DNA of 64,000 nt from Taudactylus pleione (GCA_031769625.1 JAUIMM010000170.1:625001-689000); one strand, 5' to 3'. Positions 21,790 to 33,839 are shown, counted from the first letter of the stretch. Numbers and translations are program-made. The notes: generated from the sequence alone by a model not told the origin.

Positions 21790-24137
21790 TTACTTCAGAA
21801 AGGCCATATAGCTATTTTCTTCGTTCAACCCTTTTGGTGTTAGGGTATCCATAAAGAATATAAGTCTGGTCTCTTGTTTGAGAAGTTCGCAATCCATGTC
21901 CCCTCCCCTGATGTTGGTTTTAATTTTCCTCATTCCATAAGCTCTCAAACCCTAAAGGTGCATACACACACAACGATTTAGTTAATGAACGATTTTAGTA
22001 AACGATTTTCTACCTTGAAAAAATGAACTGAAATCGTTTACTAAAGTTGTTCATTTACTATGTTCATTTAAATGTAATGAACGATTTTTATGAACTACAA
22101 ACGATTTTTGCATATTAACTTAATGAAAATCGTTGAGTTGACAAGTCTGACTGAACTACAAACGTGAACGCGCATGAACAATAATCGTTCATCGTTTGAC
22201 TCAGAAAGTGAACGATTTTTTCAAAAGATTATTGTTAAACAATATCGTTTAACGATAATCATTCAAAAAATCGTTGTGTGTGTATGCACCTTTAGACTTG
22301 CTTTCATGATATTTCAAAAAATGTTTCGCTACTGATGTCAATGGTTTCAAAAGTAGTAGGTCACGTTTGGCATTTCTTATGTCTCCCAGATGTTCTAAAA
22401 TTCTTTTCTTGAGAGGTCTGATCATTTTGTCAATGTATTCCTTATTACAGGGACATTTCAGATTGTATATTACAGCCGTGGTATTACAATCAATATAATC
22501 ACGAATCTGCCAGATCTTATTAAATTTGTCTCTGTAAGTTTCAGTTGTAATCATTGTCCAACATGCCTTACAAGTACCACATTTTTTCTGGACCCCTTCT
22601 TAGAGGGTTCCTAGGTTCCTCAAAATGGCTCCGAACTAGGATGTCCTTTAAGTTCTTAGACTGTCTCCAACTTATATTGATCTTATCTCCAACAATTTCT
22701 GTGAGGTCTCTGTCTGTTTTTAATACATTCAGATGTTTCTGAAGGATCTCCTGTATCTGTTTTCATTCATGACAGAATGTTCCTACAAACCTCACACATT
22801 CTGGTTCCTTCTTTTTTATTCTGTATGTCAATAGTTGATTCGTATATTTGACAGTCTCCTCACGAGCTTTCTTTATTATCCTGTTACTATAACCACGAGA
22901 TTTCAATCTTCCACTCAGTTGATCATGATCTTCTGAGCAATTCAGCTTCATGCTTAGGAATTCACCCTTAGGTAATCCCCTCAAAACTGGAGGAAAATGA
23001 GAGCTCTTACTATGTAAAAGACTGTTAGTCGATGTTTTCTTACGATACAAATCAGTTGATATATGTCCATCTCTTTCGATGGTAAGGGAGATGTCTAAGA
23101 AATTGATACTCTCTTTACTTGCTTCATGTGTTAGTTTCAGGTTGAGTTTATTGGTGTTCAATTTCATTAGGAATTCCTCAAAGTGTTTCACTTCTCCCTC
23201 CCAAATTATCAGATCATCAATATATCTGAGCCAAAGGGTAATGTGTTTTGTGTAAACATCATTACCCTCATTAAACACATGTTCTCTCTCCCACCACCCC
23301 AGGCAGAGGGTAGCATACGTGGGGGCACATGTGGTCCCCATCGCAGTACGTCGTACCTGGAGGTAGAAGTTATCACACACAAAGAAGTTCTTGGTGAGTA
23401 CAAATCGTAGTAAAGAAATTACAAACTTATTGAGAGCTGTATTTTGATCCATACTCAAAAAATATTCTACAGCCTTGATTCTATATTCATGGTTAATACT
23501 CGTGTACAAACTCTCTACATCACAAGTTATTAGCCACGTATTCTCATTTAAAATCACATCCTGGATTTTGTTCAATACATCAGACGTATCTCTAATAAAA
23601 GATGGTAATCCCAAAACAAAGTCCCTTAGATGGAAATCCAAGAATTTACTGGCATTCTCTGTGAGGCTACCCATCCCAGAGACAATTGGTCTTCCGGGTG
23701 GGTTAGTCTAATTTTTATGAATCTTCGGTAGTAAGTATAGAGTCGGTATCCTTGGGTGTTCTGTTTTCAAAAAATCATAGTCCTTCTTCGTTATGACACC
23801 CTCATTTTTAGCTCTCAATATAATCCTATTAGATAATTCCATAAAGTCATTAATAGGATTAAAAAACAATCGTCTATAACAAGAGACATCCTCCAGTTGT
23901 CTATTTAATTCTTTTACATATTTATCCTTAGACCATAGAACCACATTGCCACCTTTGTCAGATGGTTTAATTATAGTATCTTTCCATGTCTGTATTTCTC
24001 TCAATGCCTTTCGTTCTTCTCTTCCTAAGTTATAATCATTATTCATAATCTTTTTATTACTCTCCAAATTATCCAAATCCTTACTTACAAGATCAACAAA
24101 GATTCTAACCTGGGGACAGATCGATGAGTCGGGACAA
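21790..24137 (-). pseudogene. Penelope-like RT plus GIY-YIG endonuclease, broken
   Basis: Reading down the minus strand, the remnant starts at about 24137 with CPDSSICPQVRIFVDLVSKD. IKPSDKGGNVVL, LYLLPKIHK, PPGRPIVSG and the catalytic RT box RYIDDLIIW follow. Further on are the Cys knuckle CGTCKAC, then the GIY-YIG region (AVIYNLKCPC, EYIDK, KKRILEH), and the C-terminal TLTPKGLNEEN ends at a TAA near 21790. Disabling changes are a TAG at 23708-23710, a TGA at 22763, a frame change near 22600 and a MITE at 21952-22295. The N-terminus of a full Penelope protein is missing: the frame meets the right arm directly. Confidence 0.85.
21952..22295. mobile_element. Foldback MITE in the GIY-YIG region
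   Basis: The ends ctaaaggtgcatacacacac and gtgtgtatgcacctttag are inverted, with many aacgatt/aatcgtt repeats inside. It splits the endonuclease from the last ~50 residues of the PLE gene. Similar ends are seen at 62334-62666. Confidence 0.8.
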
Positions 24138-24145
24138 AAAATTCA

Positions 24146-25216
24146 GCTTGCCTTGATAAAGCTGGTTAGCGAAACGCTGCGTTGGCAGCGACATGTGTGA
24201 TCCGACCTAACGTTGAATTATGTTGTGTAATAAGTTAATCAAGTGTGTCATAACGTGCGCCCAGTGAAAGATCGGTTTAACAACCAAATACAATGGGCTA
24301 TAACACATGAGATTTCTCATGGATAACTGCATGTATGATCAGTGAGGGATGCTGATACTATTATACTGTATCTACATATTTCCCAGAAGCACTGGCTATA
24401 ATAGGAGAGATCTCCTTTCTGGATAATTTAATAAAAATAGTAGTAAATTTGATTGAAGCGCGGTTCCATTCAAATAGCGTGACTATTAATTAATTCTTTG
24501 CATATAATATTCTGGCAGATAGTGTCTGACTAGACAGTCTATACACCCTGAATTTAATGGTGTATAAGGAAAATTACTCCCAGATGATGATGTCACTCTA
24601 ATAGTGAATAACAGAATTGTATAAATAAACATGGGCATGTCAATATGCTGATATACAAACTACATTATCTGATAAATGGGCATCCATGAGCCCATATAGG
24701 AATTCCCTATAGGATCAATTAAATAATATGGTACCATCTTGTAATGTGATAATACATAATGAGCCACGCTATTGGGTGAACTGGCAATTAACTAGTGAGC
24801 CTATATACGGGTTCTTCATGTGGACACATGACTATATTATATGCTAACATCCCTCAGACATAACTTTTAGTATACTTACTGACTGAATTTTGGAAATAGT
24901 TGATACTGAATGGATCATATGTGACTTATGTGTGCCACTCTTATGAATTTAAATTGGATACTTAAACATATGGTTCTGCTGGAGTAATTAGACACACAGT
25001 CACAAATAGTATAAGTCAATATTTATTACAACACAATAGGTCAGGACACACATGTCGCGTTCTATTTTTTAATCACATTTTCTTCCTTTATCACACTTAA
25101 TTTTTAAACAATTTTCGCTGTTCCTCTTTCTTAATAGGGTATTAGCCTGTGACATTAATAAAAGTTACGTTTTAATTAAAGTGCACCACATATGACATTT
25201 CGCCTCGGTCTCTCTT
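24146..25216. repeat. Right inverted arm (pLTR-like) of Penelope-like element
   Basis: The inner edge is cttgccttgataaagctggt and the outer edge cgcctcggtctctct. At the inner edge, ttgataaagctggttagc followed by gaaacgc resembles a hammerhead ribozyme core with stem II gct/agc. Confidence 0.8.
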
Positions 25217-25650
25217 TTGTGTATATGATATATATGTCAGTGGTAGCGCCCCTCAACTAAGGAATTGTTTGATTTTCTAAATGCATATGTATATATGAGG
25301 GTTCTATTTGTTCTATCCAATTGGAAAATAATGATTCTTGTGCGACTGTAGATTTCTTGTTGGAGCAGCAGAAGAACCTAGCACTAACCTGGACATACTG
25401 TATATGTACATATTGGGCTCTATAGCAGTGCATCTCTAACAGTGCATGTTTTCCAGATCTCCTAGTTTGTGCACAGGTTATTTATTACTGGCTGATACAT
25501 GTTAAAAGATCCACAGGTGGTGCTAATTATTTCATTTGTGATACTGAGAAGAACATACAGCACTAGTAACAATCTATTATATTACTATTTCTGTTGTGGT
25601 CATGGTGTGGGCTGGGGAGGGAGGTTTCCAGGCAGACGGAAACCCCCCCT
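25217..25650. other. No recognisable feature
   Basis: AT-rich sequence between the PLE arm and the next Tc1 remnant; nothing supported. Confidence 0.4.
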
Positions 25651-25659
25651 GTCTTTGCC

Positions 25660-26450
25660 TATGCGAGGCACGGTGTGTTCTGACACCTTTCTATCACTTC
25701 CAGCTTTAACGTATCCAGTAATGTGTGCTACAGTAGTCCCTCTGTGGGATAGGACCAGGCGGGCTAGACTTTGCTCCCAACGCGCATCAATGAGCCTTGG
25801 GTGCCCATCACCCTGTCACCTGTTCACTAGTTGTCCTTCCTTGGGTTACTTTTGGTGGGTACAGATGTGTCTTCATACCCTAGCATATATACGCCATACG
25901 GCGCGGGACACCCAGCATGACTGCGCCGTTCTGAGAGATGCAGCGCACTATCTATTTCTTCACATTTTGGGTCTATTTTGCATGGCAGAGAAAAAGCTGC
26001 TCTCCGTGTACCAGAAACTGAGGCTGCGACTTTCACTGCACAGGAATTACTCACACACGTAGAAAGTCGCAGATGAAGCCCCACAGAACCTGGTGTGAGA
26101 GAAAGCCGCGTCCTCTGCATCGCACCACGTCATACGCAGATTCGGACTCACACGCAGATATAAAAGTGTCACATATCACATTGATCAGTGCAGTCTAGCA
26201 GAGTAGTTTTGTCGCTTCCAGTTGCTGTATTTTGAGTGAAAAGGACGCTGGGCTGAGTCACACAGGCCCTGGAACGCCAACAGGCGCTGTTTGGTGGGAC
26301 TGAAGACACGTGTACTTACCATTGCATGCCAGGACCACCCCCCCAAAACCCTGCCGTTTTGGAGATGCTCTGACCCAGCCGTCTAGCTATAACAATTTGT
26401 CCCTTGTCAAAGTCACTCAGATCCTTACTCCTGCTTCCAACACATGTACT
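25660..26450 (-). pseudogene. N-terminal Tc1-like transposase fragment split by a MITE
   Basis: The minus strand at about 26450-26330 reads [20 protein letters not shown] followed by ISKTAG, the first helix-turn-helix. After an insertion, 25858-25660 reads GDGHPRLIDAR, LARLV and AGSDRKVSEHTV, with stops and frame changes. The catalytic domain is absent. This is a different Tc1 copy from the one at 17.2-18.5 kb. Confidence 0.75.
25859..26315. mobile_element. MITE-like element nested in Tc1 fragment
   Basis: The inverted ends are gtacagatgtgtcttca and tgaagacacgtgtac. Its ends resemble those of the element at 30858-31233. Confidence 0.65.
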
Positions 26451-26455
26451 TGCAC

Positions 26456-28724
26456 ATTGGCAGGGCATCTATTCACCGTACGGGGAGAGCTTGGGGGAAG
26501 CCCAACACTTCCGTAAGTTCTGGGTACACCCTCATGTCACAAGGACAAGCCCCCTCCCTGGTAGCCATACCCCCTTACGGGGAGCGTGCACGGAGGATGC
26601 CCTACCGGTGAGTCTGCGCCCTGCCCGCATCCTAGCATGAACACTACCAGGTAACGCGGTCCCCCCGGAAATCCAGCGTGTGACAACCATATGAGAAACG
26701 GCTTACTGCCAGCAATTTGTGTTTGGGCTCAGGCACCCTCCAGCCTTCGGGGCGAAGTTAAGCAACAGTCTTACCTACATATCAGTGTAGTTCCGTGAGT
26801 ACAAAAAATAACACACACTAATCATTTATTTCATAATAAACTTCAGATTTATTGTCTCCTCCTTAGCCCCCCCATGTAAACAATACATTTCAAGCTTTTT
26901 ATTTAAACAATCATATACAATAAAGTTCATTTAAACTCTCCTAATAGGCATGAGACGCACTATTGTCCAAGACCAGACGTTTATATGGTGTTCTAGTCAA
27001 GCTTGTATTCATGATCCCTTCCATGCAAACGTGTTACAATAAAAAGGACTTTACTGTGTGTGTTGCACTTTTTAAAAATACACATTTACAATAGCTGACA
27101 GAAATTAAAATGTAAAGCGCAGCCTTACTGCTTAATACAGGCATACGGTGACAGCCCGGTACACATGTAATATTGTATGTAACATTCGCGTCATTAGTAG
27201 CAAAGTCCTTCTTATGTGACTGCAGCGATATATTCCTCTAACGTTTAGCGACATATCAAAGTGCCTCTTAGGAAGAAACATTGGAATTGGAACACGGGAA
27301 AGGCACTTGGCTATATATTTCGGTACGCCCCAATAAATAAATGTAAAAAATTCTACTTAGAAGTGCTACAGAAGTGATGCTGCGTTATAAAGATGGATGC
27401 CTTATTATTCAAAGTTGTAGTTAAAGAGCCAAACAGCAAAGACCTTATAGTGTGACGTCCCAATCCCAGCCTTGTTACTTGCTTGGTTATGAATTGTCAA
27501 AAATATAAATAAAAATCACATTATTATGAATTTGAGGAACATTAAAGCACTAATGGCCAGGTTATCTTCACTTTCAGGGCTGTTTTACATATCTTTATAA
27601 GCGACAACGCGTTTCACAGTCTTTGCAGCACTGGGCATTTTCTGACACCGAGCTCCATCCCAATGTCAGCGCTTCAGGCCATGACCAGGCAGGTGATCGC
27701 CGTAAGAGATGAAACCCTAAAAAGGTCCAAGGGCCACTAAATACTCAACACTACCATTTGGGTTTATGCCATCTAGTATCTGGAGCCCATAGTTGTGATG
27801 TACTATTGATAATAAGTTCCCTTTTCCCAAATCCATTATAAAAGTTTTAAAAGCATAAAGCAGGCTAATGGTATCTTGGACAGACCTGACAAACACCTGA
27901 AACGTGCCCAATATGAAACACATCTAAACCACCAACTGCCCAACTTGTCTTCCTGTCACCACCACCTTCAACATGTCCAGTGCATATTCTACCATCACCA
28001 CCTGCAACATGTCCAGTCTGTGTCCTGCAGCCGCCCACCTTTACACCTGCAACATGTCCAGTCTGTGTCCTGCAGCCGCCCACCTTTACACCTGCAACAT
28101 GTCCAGTCTACCGTCTAACCAGTGCCACCACCTGTAACATCTCCAGCCTATATCCTCCAGCCTGTATATCCCCACACCTCTACAACATGCTCAGTATCTC
28201 TTCCAGCCCCAGCCACTTGAAACATGTTTAGTGTAGACCTTCCAGCTCACCCAAACCTCTACATCTGCAACATATTCAACAATACTTTCCACCTACCCAA
28301 CGTGTGCAGACTTTGCTCCACTGCCTGGACACCAGGCCCAAGCCCAGCATGCATCACAGCACGCAAAAGAGTCCTAGGTAAAGGTCACACAATGCATATC
28401 CTGAGAAGCACCAGGTGAAAAACGGACACTTTAGAATTAGGGAATTTGCAGTGACAGCCGTGATTGTGTAACCGAGCTAGTAAGTGTAACAGGTCATTTA
28501 GGAAGTGTAGAAAACATTATTGCAGGTTATATGCACCACAGCAGATTAAAACACACAAAACAAATGTTTGCAAAATACATTCTGCAGCAATAAGACGTCC
28601 GCAATGCCCAAATATCGTGAAAAATCGGATCCGAAATGAAATCTGGGATTTGCCTCCGACGGAACGGAGGACAAGCAAATACAGTACATGCCAAAAGTTA
28701 CAATGACACCTACAGACATTCACA
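26456..28724. other. Non-coding flank downstream of the EML1-like gene
   Basis: No gene was found. It contains a short 45-bp tandem duplication at about 28010-28110, a 35-bp sequence at 26893-26927 that also occurs at 18106-18140, and AATAAA hexamers on the minus strand near 26.83 kb that could belong to a longer 3' UTR. Confidence 0.4.
28010..28110. repeat. 45-bp unit, two to three copies
   Basis: 'ccagtctgtgtcctgcagcc' followed by gcccacctttacacctgcaa repeats in tandem. The frames that cross it are not supported as genes. Confidence 0.7.
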
Positions 28725-28730
28725 TTTATT
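28725..28730 (-). promoter_or_regulatory. Candidate polyadenylation signal for the EML1-like gene
   Basis: This is the first minus-strand AATAAA after the stop codon and would give a 3' UTR of about 0.4 kb. Other AATAAA hexamers occur near 26.83 kb, so the real end could be about 2.3 kb downstream of the stop. No transcript evidence is available. Confidence 0.3.
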
Positions 28731-29130
28731 AGTTCCTACGCTGTGAAGGCAACTGCACGTACCAAGTCCTTTTACCATCATTATTACAATACTGCTCATG
28801 GCAAAAACAATAAGTACACAAAGTAGGATTATTATTTTATGATAGACTTATTGCAACACAAGTTTACAGTACATTAATTTATAATCATTGAACATTACAT
28901 CAGAACAGAATATAAGACCTTCGAGTATTGAGTTACAATGTAGCAGATTATACTGTAGGTATAGAATACCCTCCTTTTATAGGGACACAGAGAGGCGATG
29001 GTGTCTGGGCAGATGACCAGGGGATCAATTCTTGAGTTCTCCTCTAGGACGTCTCCAAGACCCTTTAATAAGAAAACAGCCCACGTTGCACATGGGAAGG
29101 AAGGCTTGTGTCGGTGTGGCAAGCTGTGGC

Positions 29131-29256
29131 TTAGACAAGCCTCCACTGCATGATACTCATGTCTTTCCCACCAGTAGAGACCAGATGTCTGTCTTCATGT
29201 AAAAAGCCGACGTTGGTGACGTGGCTGCTGTGACCACCGTAAGCGTGGCTGGATGC
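29131..29256 (-). CDS. EML1: EML1 exon j, last coding exon with stop
   Basis: The coding part is 126 nt: 41 codons and a TAA at 29131-29133. The acceptor is tctgtttgcag. It encodes ASSHAYGGHSSHVTNVGFLH, then LVSTGGKDMSIMQWRLV and the stop. Ending shortly after the QWR of the last blade is normal for EML proteins. The 3' UTR runs to lower coordinates. Confidence 0.9.
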   Translation of the reverse strand, partial: ASSHAYGGHSSHVTNVGFLHEDRHLVSTGGKDMSIMQWRLV

Positions 29257-29771
29257 CTGCAAACAGATGGACAACAACTGAGCACAGACATATAGTATTT
29301 TTCTCAAATTCAGTGTTTTAATAAAGTTGGTGGAATGATCGCACTATGAAATTCCATTGTACCCAGATTGGCTGCTGTGGGGTTACCTGGCCTCCCGAAA
29401 TAAGGGCCGACTTGAAAAACACAATGGGCCTGTGCAGAACGTACTAAACCTAAATTTGGTGGATGGTTACAGTACAATAGTATAAGGCAAACATATTGTC
29501 TACACACTGCTTCAGTCATGGAACATTAACCAAAGTCCCACTTACAGCACAATGCAGTAAAGTCCCACTTCCAACACCAATGCACTCCCTGGACTGGCAT
29601 TAGACTCCCCCCATAGGCTTTCAGCTATTCGTTTAACCTTTACTGCCCCCATAACGGGGCATACTAGCACAATGGCGGACTGTGGACAACACACAGAATG
29701 GCTGGATGCTTGAGACTAGCACAATAGGTGCCCACGTTAAAGGGCAATAATGATCGTCACTGGTATCTTAC

Positions 29772-29902
29772 CCGGAACTGTGAACAGGGATATGAAAAGA
29801 GATGGACTTTGCCAAAGTCATCTCCTGTCGCCAGAAGCTTGTGGTCTGCTGATCTGCAGATGGCATTCAGGTCCGTCCCATCCGATCCCTCTGGCCACAC
29901 TC
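29772..29902 (-). CDS. EML1: EML1 exon i
   Basis: The exon is 131 nt: two bases completing Gly, then 43 codons ending in phase 0. The acceptor is gcttttctgcag and the donor GTAAGA. It encodes VWPEGSDGTDLNAICRSA, then LLATGDDFGKVHLFSYPCSQ and FR. The phase and order fit exons h and j exactly. GDDFGKVHLFSYPC is characteristic of the EML second propeller. Confidence 0.9.
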
Positions 29903-30193
29903 CTGCAGAAAAGCAAAGTATGAATGGGCTTTGCGTAACAGATGGCAGGTACGCAGTGATCCTGTTTTATTTTATAGTCAATCATTAAGTTATTTATGTG
30001 GGTGGCAGCAAGTGACTGGGAATAGAATGCACAATTTTAATATTTCTTTAAAAAAAATAGTAATAAAATAAAAATATTCTGTATAAACCCATGGGTTCTG
30101 CTGTCATCACTTCAGTGTTCATCGGAAAATTATCTATTATAAAAAAAATACCAATAAACTTATAAAAATGTACCCAATACATTATTATGGATA

Positions 30194-30339
30194 TTAGGGG
30201 GAGATGTATCAAGCGTTAGAGATAGATGAAGTACCAACCAATCAGATACTGTTATTTTTCAAACACAGCCTGTAATATGACAGGAGCCGATTGGTTGGTA
30301 CTTTATCTCACTCCAAGATTTGATACATCTCCCCATTAG
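30194..30339. mobile_element. Hairpin MITE, 'aagtaccaaccaatcag' family
   Basis: The left arm ggggagatgtatcaagcg and the right arm ttgatacatctcccc are inverted. The middle matches the split element at 3.4-4.0 kb and the hairpin at 52.6 kb. Confidence 0.75.
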
Positions 30340-30857
30340 CCACCTAATATTTCTGCGGTGTTATATCACTACATGGCGTCACGCGCAAAGCAGATCTCGC
30401 TATCGCATTATCTTATTCACACATACATAAAGCACCAGAAACTTTAAACTGTTGTTAGATGACATCATAGCACCGAAGAATCGGCACAATGATGACAAGG
30501 CCGCTAGCAGGGACTGCGCACAAGTATCGCTGGTCTCACGGGAGACCAATAATAACCTACTACCTTACAGGTCATCACGTAAATTAGTTTTCAGCAGACT
30601 GTTCTGTTATTGTGGATTTACAAAAGGTCTCCGATGCTGAAGCTCTGAATGACACGGGAGGGACCTCGGATCTTACAGGTAACGCTGGGAACCATCTTAC
30701 CAGTAGTATTGGCTGCCCGACCAACTTTCCAAACAGCATTATTGAAAGACCCAACTGTGGAGCTACACTGGGCTTTACAGTTAAGAGAGACTAAACAGCT
30801 ACAAACAGTACAAGTCAATCACTATAAAGGGAAGCTTAGAGCCAGCCCTACAAGCAC

Positions 30858-31233
30858 ATACAGATGTGTCCGCATACATCTATCCCTCCGTGTGCTACAA
30901 GTCGCGTAGCACCGAGCGTCTTTTAGTGCAACTTTTTACCTTCAATGCATCTTATTCGCACAGTTGCTACGTTACATTGTCAGCAGCTGCGGCACTGTAA
31001 CGTAGCATTTCGCGTGCAGGTACACCCGCAGTCACACATAGAACATAGGCGTGCCGCATATCGGTTTAATCAACATAAGCTGTTTGTGCGTCCTATTTGC
31101 ATCGCTGTACGAATAAGACGCATTTGAAGGTAAAAAGAAACATGAAAAGACAGCTCATTGCTACCGAGTCACACCACGGCATGGCGCGGCTGTTTCACGC
31201 GTAAGGAGGCTAGATGTACGAGGACACATCTGT
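30858..31233. mobile_element. Nested inverted-repeat MITE in EML1 intron
   Basis: The outer arms cagatgtgtccgcatacatc and tgtacgaggacacatctg are inverted. Inner arms ttaccttcaatgcatcttat and gacgcatttgaaggtaa (30934-31136) are also inverted. Confidence 0.65.
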
Positions 31234-31486
31234 ATCCCAACATTTTCCTTTTAGCTGGCTACACAAACAACAACAAATTAACGTCTTTGCCCCCTCTCCC
31301 CCTTTCTTGTGAAGATTCCCAGCATGCAAAGCAGCAGCAAGAGTTTCTAAGCTGGCCAATTTTTAAGAGACTACGACGGACATAAGTTGGAGGCGTGCGC
31401 CAGTGATCATATAAAAACATTTCAGCCATTGGTTTAGACACTGAACTATACACAGCCGATTAAATAAAGTGCTAATGATCTGGACC

Positions 31487-31592
31487 ATCGTGTGTGTGTT
31501 CGTGTGTGTGTTTGTGTGTGAGTGTGTGAGTGTGTGAGTGTGTGAGTGTGTGTGTGTGAGTGTGTGAGTGTGTGTGTGTGTGAGTGTGTGTA
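31487..31592 (+). repeat. TG-rich microsatellite
   Basis: gtgtgt interspersed with gagtgtgtga variants. Confidence 0.9.
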
Positions 31593-31791
31593 AAAGAACA
31601 ACTAAAAAATAAGCCTGAGTAATAGATCAGGACGGATAGTAAATGATTGTTCCCATTTGTATAAAAAATGTGCGAATCTGAATGGAAACAGCTACAGGTT
31701 TCATTTGTCTTCTGCTTAGTTGCGTCAGAATTACCCGAACCGGTTCCAGCTACGAACCAGCCAGTCTTCGAGAAAGGGGACTTTCACTAAC

Positions 31792-31887
31792 CGAAAACGT
31801 GGAATCCGAGTGTGCAGGTGTGCGTCGCCCATTCCAAATCTCGGGTGGTCTCCACACTCACCACTTGCTTGCAGGCCGAGGGGATCC
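31792..31887 (-). CDS. EML1: EML1 exon h
   Basis: The exon is 96 nt: two bases completing Trp, 31 codons, then one base. The acceptor is tctattacag and the donor GTTAGT, which is a GT donor but not the commonest form. It encodes IPSACKQVVSVETTRDLEWA and then THTCTLGFHVF. It is not visible as a long open frame and was found by following the family order between exons g and i. Confidence 0.85.
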
Positions 31888-32322
31888 CTGTAATAGAAAT
31901 CCCAACCGTTACAGAAAATAGGGCCCCCCTACTGGCAATCAACAAGACTCTCAGCAACTCAACAAAAGAAAAAATACTTCAAGTCTGGATGAAAGGGACA
32001 CAATACACAAGTGATGCTAATATAGGTATACCCTCCTGTACATAATATCTATCACTATTATCCGGGCTAGACAGGAGCATATATACGGTAGGTAAGCTGG
32101 TGGGTGCCATATGGGGAGAAGATGAGGCTACGATGCTTTCTTCGTCTCATCCATGCTGTCACCACCGTAGTAATATACCTGGCTGTGACTGCACATACCT
32201 ACATGGTCTCACTGCATGGGCATGGGGTAGTGTGACCCATATTCCCAGCCTATGCTGCTATAGGACAAGTACGTATGCCCGCAGTAACCTGAATCCAGCG
32301 AGTGCTCAGCTGCATCTGCTGA

Positions 32323-32936
32323 AGGTTATTATAATAGATCAGGAAGGATAGAAGCCACGTTATTATAATGGATCAGGAAGGATAGAAGCCACGTTATTAT
32401 AATGGATCAGGAAGGATAGAAGCCACGTTATTATAATGGATCAGGAAGGATAGAAGCCACGTTATTATAATGGATCAGGAAGGATAGAAGCCACGTTATT
32501 ATAATAGATCAGGAAGGATAGAAGCCACGTTATTATAATAGATCAGGAAGGATAGAAGCCACGTTATTATAATAGATCAGGAAGGATAGAAGCCACGTTA
32601 TTATAATGGATCAGGAAGGATAGAAGCCACGTTATTATAATAGATCAGGAAGGATAGAAGCCACGTTATTATAATGGATCAGGAAGGATAGAAGCCACGT
32701 TATTATAATGGATCAGGAAGGATAGAAGCCACGTTATTATAATGGATCAGGAAGGATAGAAGCCACGTTATTATAATAGATCAGGAAGGATAGAAGCCAC
32801 GTTATTATAATAGATCAGGAAGGATAGAAGCCACGTTATTATAATAGATCAGGAAGGATAGAAGCCACGTTATTATAATAGATCAGGAAGGATAGAAGCC
32901 ACGTTATTATAATAGATCAGGAAGGATAGAAGCCAC
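32323..32936 (+). repeat. 34-bp minisatellite, about 18 copies
   Basis: The unit is ggatcaggaaggatagaagc plus cacgttattataat, almost invariant except for an a/g switch at the first base. It lies in the intron after exon g, starting 209 nt from its donor. Confidence 0.95.
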
Positions 32937-33144
32937 TTACTGACAATGTCTAACTGAATAAACTTTAAGATGGTTTGTTGGAGGCCTCTGTAAAAAGTGT
33001 AACACGCGTGTATGCCCCCCTACCCCATGTAAATCGCCACATGTAACAAATAAAAAGACGAAACAGCCGGAAAACACAACATTCAAAAATATATAAATAT
33101 AAAATAAATAATCGGTTTTAAAAAGATCATTGTAAAACACTTAC

Positions 33145-33232
33145 AGTACAAGATTTCATAATCTCCGGAATTAGACATCAAATACTGTGAATTCACCGAC
33201 CAATCCAGGTGAGTAATAAAACTGGAATGACC
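33145..33232 (-). CDS. EML1: EML1 exon g
   Basis: The exon is 88 nt (29 codons plus one base of a Trp codon). The acceptor is ttccccctaag and the donor GTAAGT. It encodes GHSSFITHLDWSVNSQYLMS and NSGDYEILY. LDWSVNSQ is one of the stretches that points to EML1. The exon is boxed in by repeats. On the sense strand a CT-rich tract of about 240 bp lies 50-290 nt upstream of its acceptor, and a 34-bp minisatellite starts about 210 nt past its donor. Confidence 0.9.
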
Positions 33233-33283
33233 CTTAGGGGGAAGAGAGCACGGTGTACAATGATGGAGATTATGTAAAACATG

Positions 33284-33296
33284 AGAGAGAGAGAGA

Positions 33297-33340
<44 letters not shown>

Positions 33341-33475
33341 CAGAGAGAGAGGGGGGAGGGGAGGAGAAAGAGAGAGAGACAGACAGACAGAGAGAGGGGG
33401 GAGTGGGGAGAGAGACAAGCGGAGAGAGAGAGAGAGACAGGTGGAGAGAGAGAGAGGAGAGAGACAGACGGGGGA

Positions 33476-33516
<41 letters not shown>

Positions 33517-33522
33517 TGTGTA
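33284..33522 (+). repeat. GA-rich tract (CT-rich on the sense strand)
   Basis: Runs of gagaga with gacaga and ggggag interruptions. On the transcribed strand of the EML1-like gene it is a long pyrimidine tract 50-290 nt upstream of the exon g acceptor. The 153-codon frame seen here is only low complexity plus the exon. Confidence 0.9.
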
Positions 33523-33839
33523 ACAGTTTATTCACATACAGCAAATTAGAATATGTTTTTACATAAATGATTGTAGTCGTATATATATGATACTGTTTAA
33601 AAAGTAATTAATTACTAGCGAATTAGAAGCTCTTAGGACATGTCCACTCTTCCAGGGCTGGCCAGAAACAGGTTAATAAAATGCCTTGCTGCATACAGAA
33701 GGGAGCTCAAACATGTATTAGCCGTGTTATTCAAGCTGATTATAAAGACGATTCTGTGTTTATTACAGTTTAGAAGAGGTTTGGCGAGGGCACATCCTCT
33801 GAGACCCCTGAGGAAAGCAGGCCTCGGGACTATAGACCA

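Larger units (their letters stand above)
18655..25216 (-). mobile_element. Penelope-like retroelement with ~1.06-kb inverted arms
   Basis: A central minus-strand gene with RT and GIY-YIG parts is flanked by two arms that are inverted copies of each other: 18655-20577 and 24146-25216. The left arm is longer only because a MITE sits in it. Penelope-like elements prime at a nick made by their own endonuclease and often carry terminal repeats in direct or inverted order, so the layout fits the family. The arms looked nearly identical where I compared them. No target duplication is visible at the outer ends. Confidence 0.85.

Noticed and set aside
22554..23711. Plus-strand frames opposite the Penelope-like gene
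   Set aside because: They are shadows of the RT and GIY-YIG frames on the minus strand.
25499..26062. 187-codon plus-strand frame
   Set aside because: It is antisense to the Tc1 transposase fragment and runs into a nested MITE.
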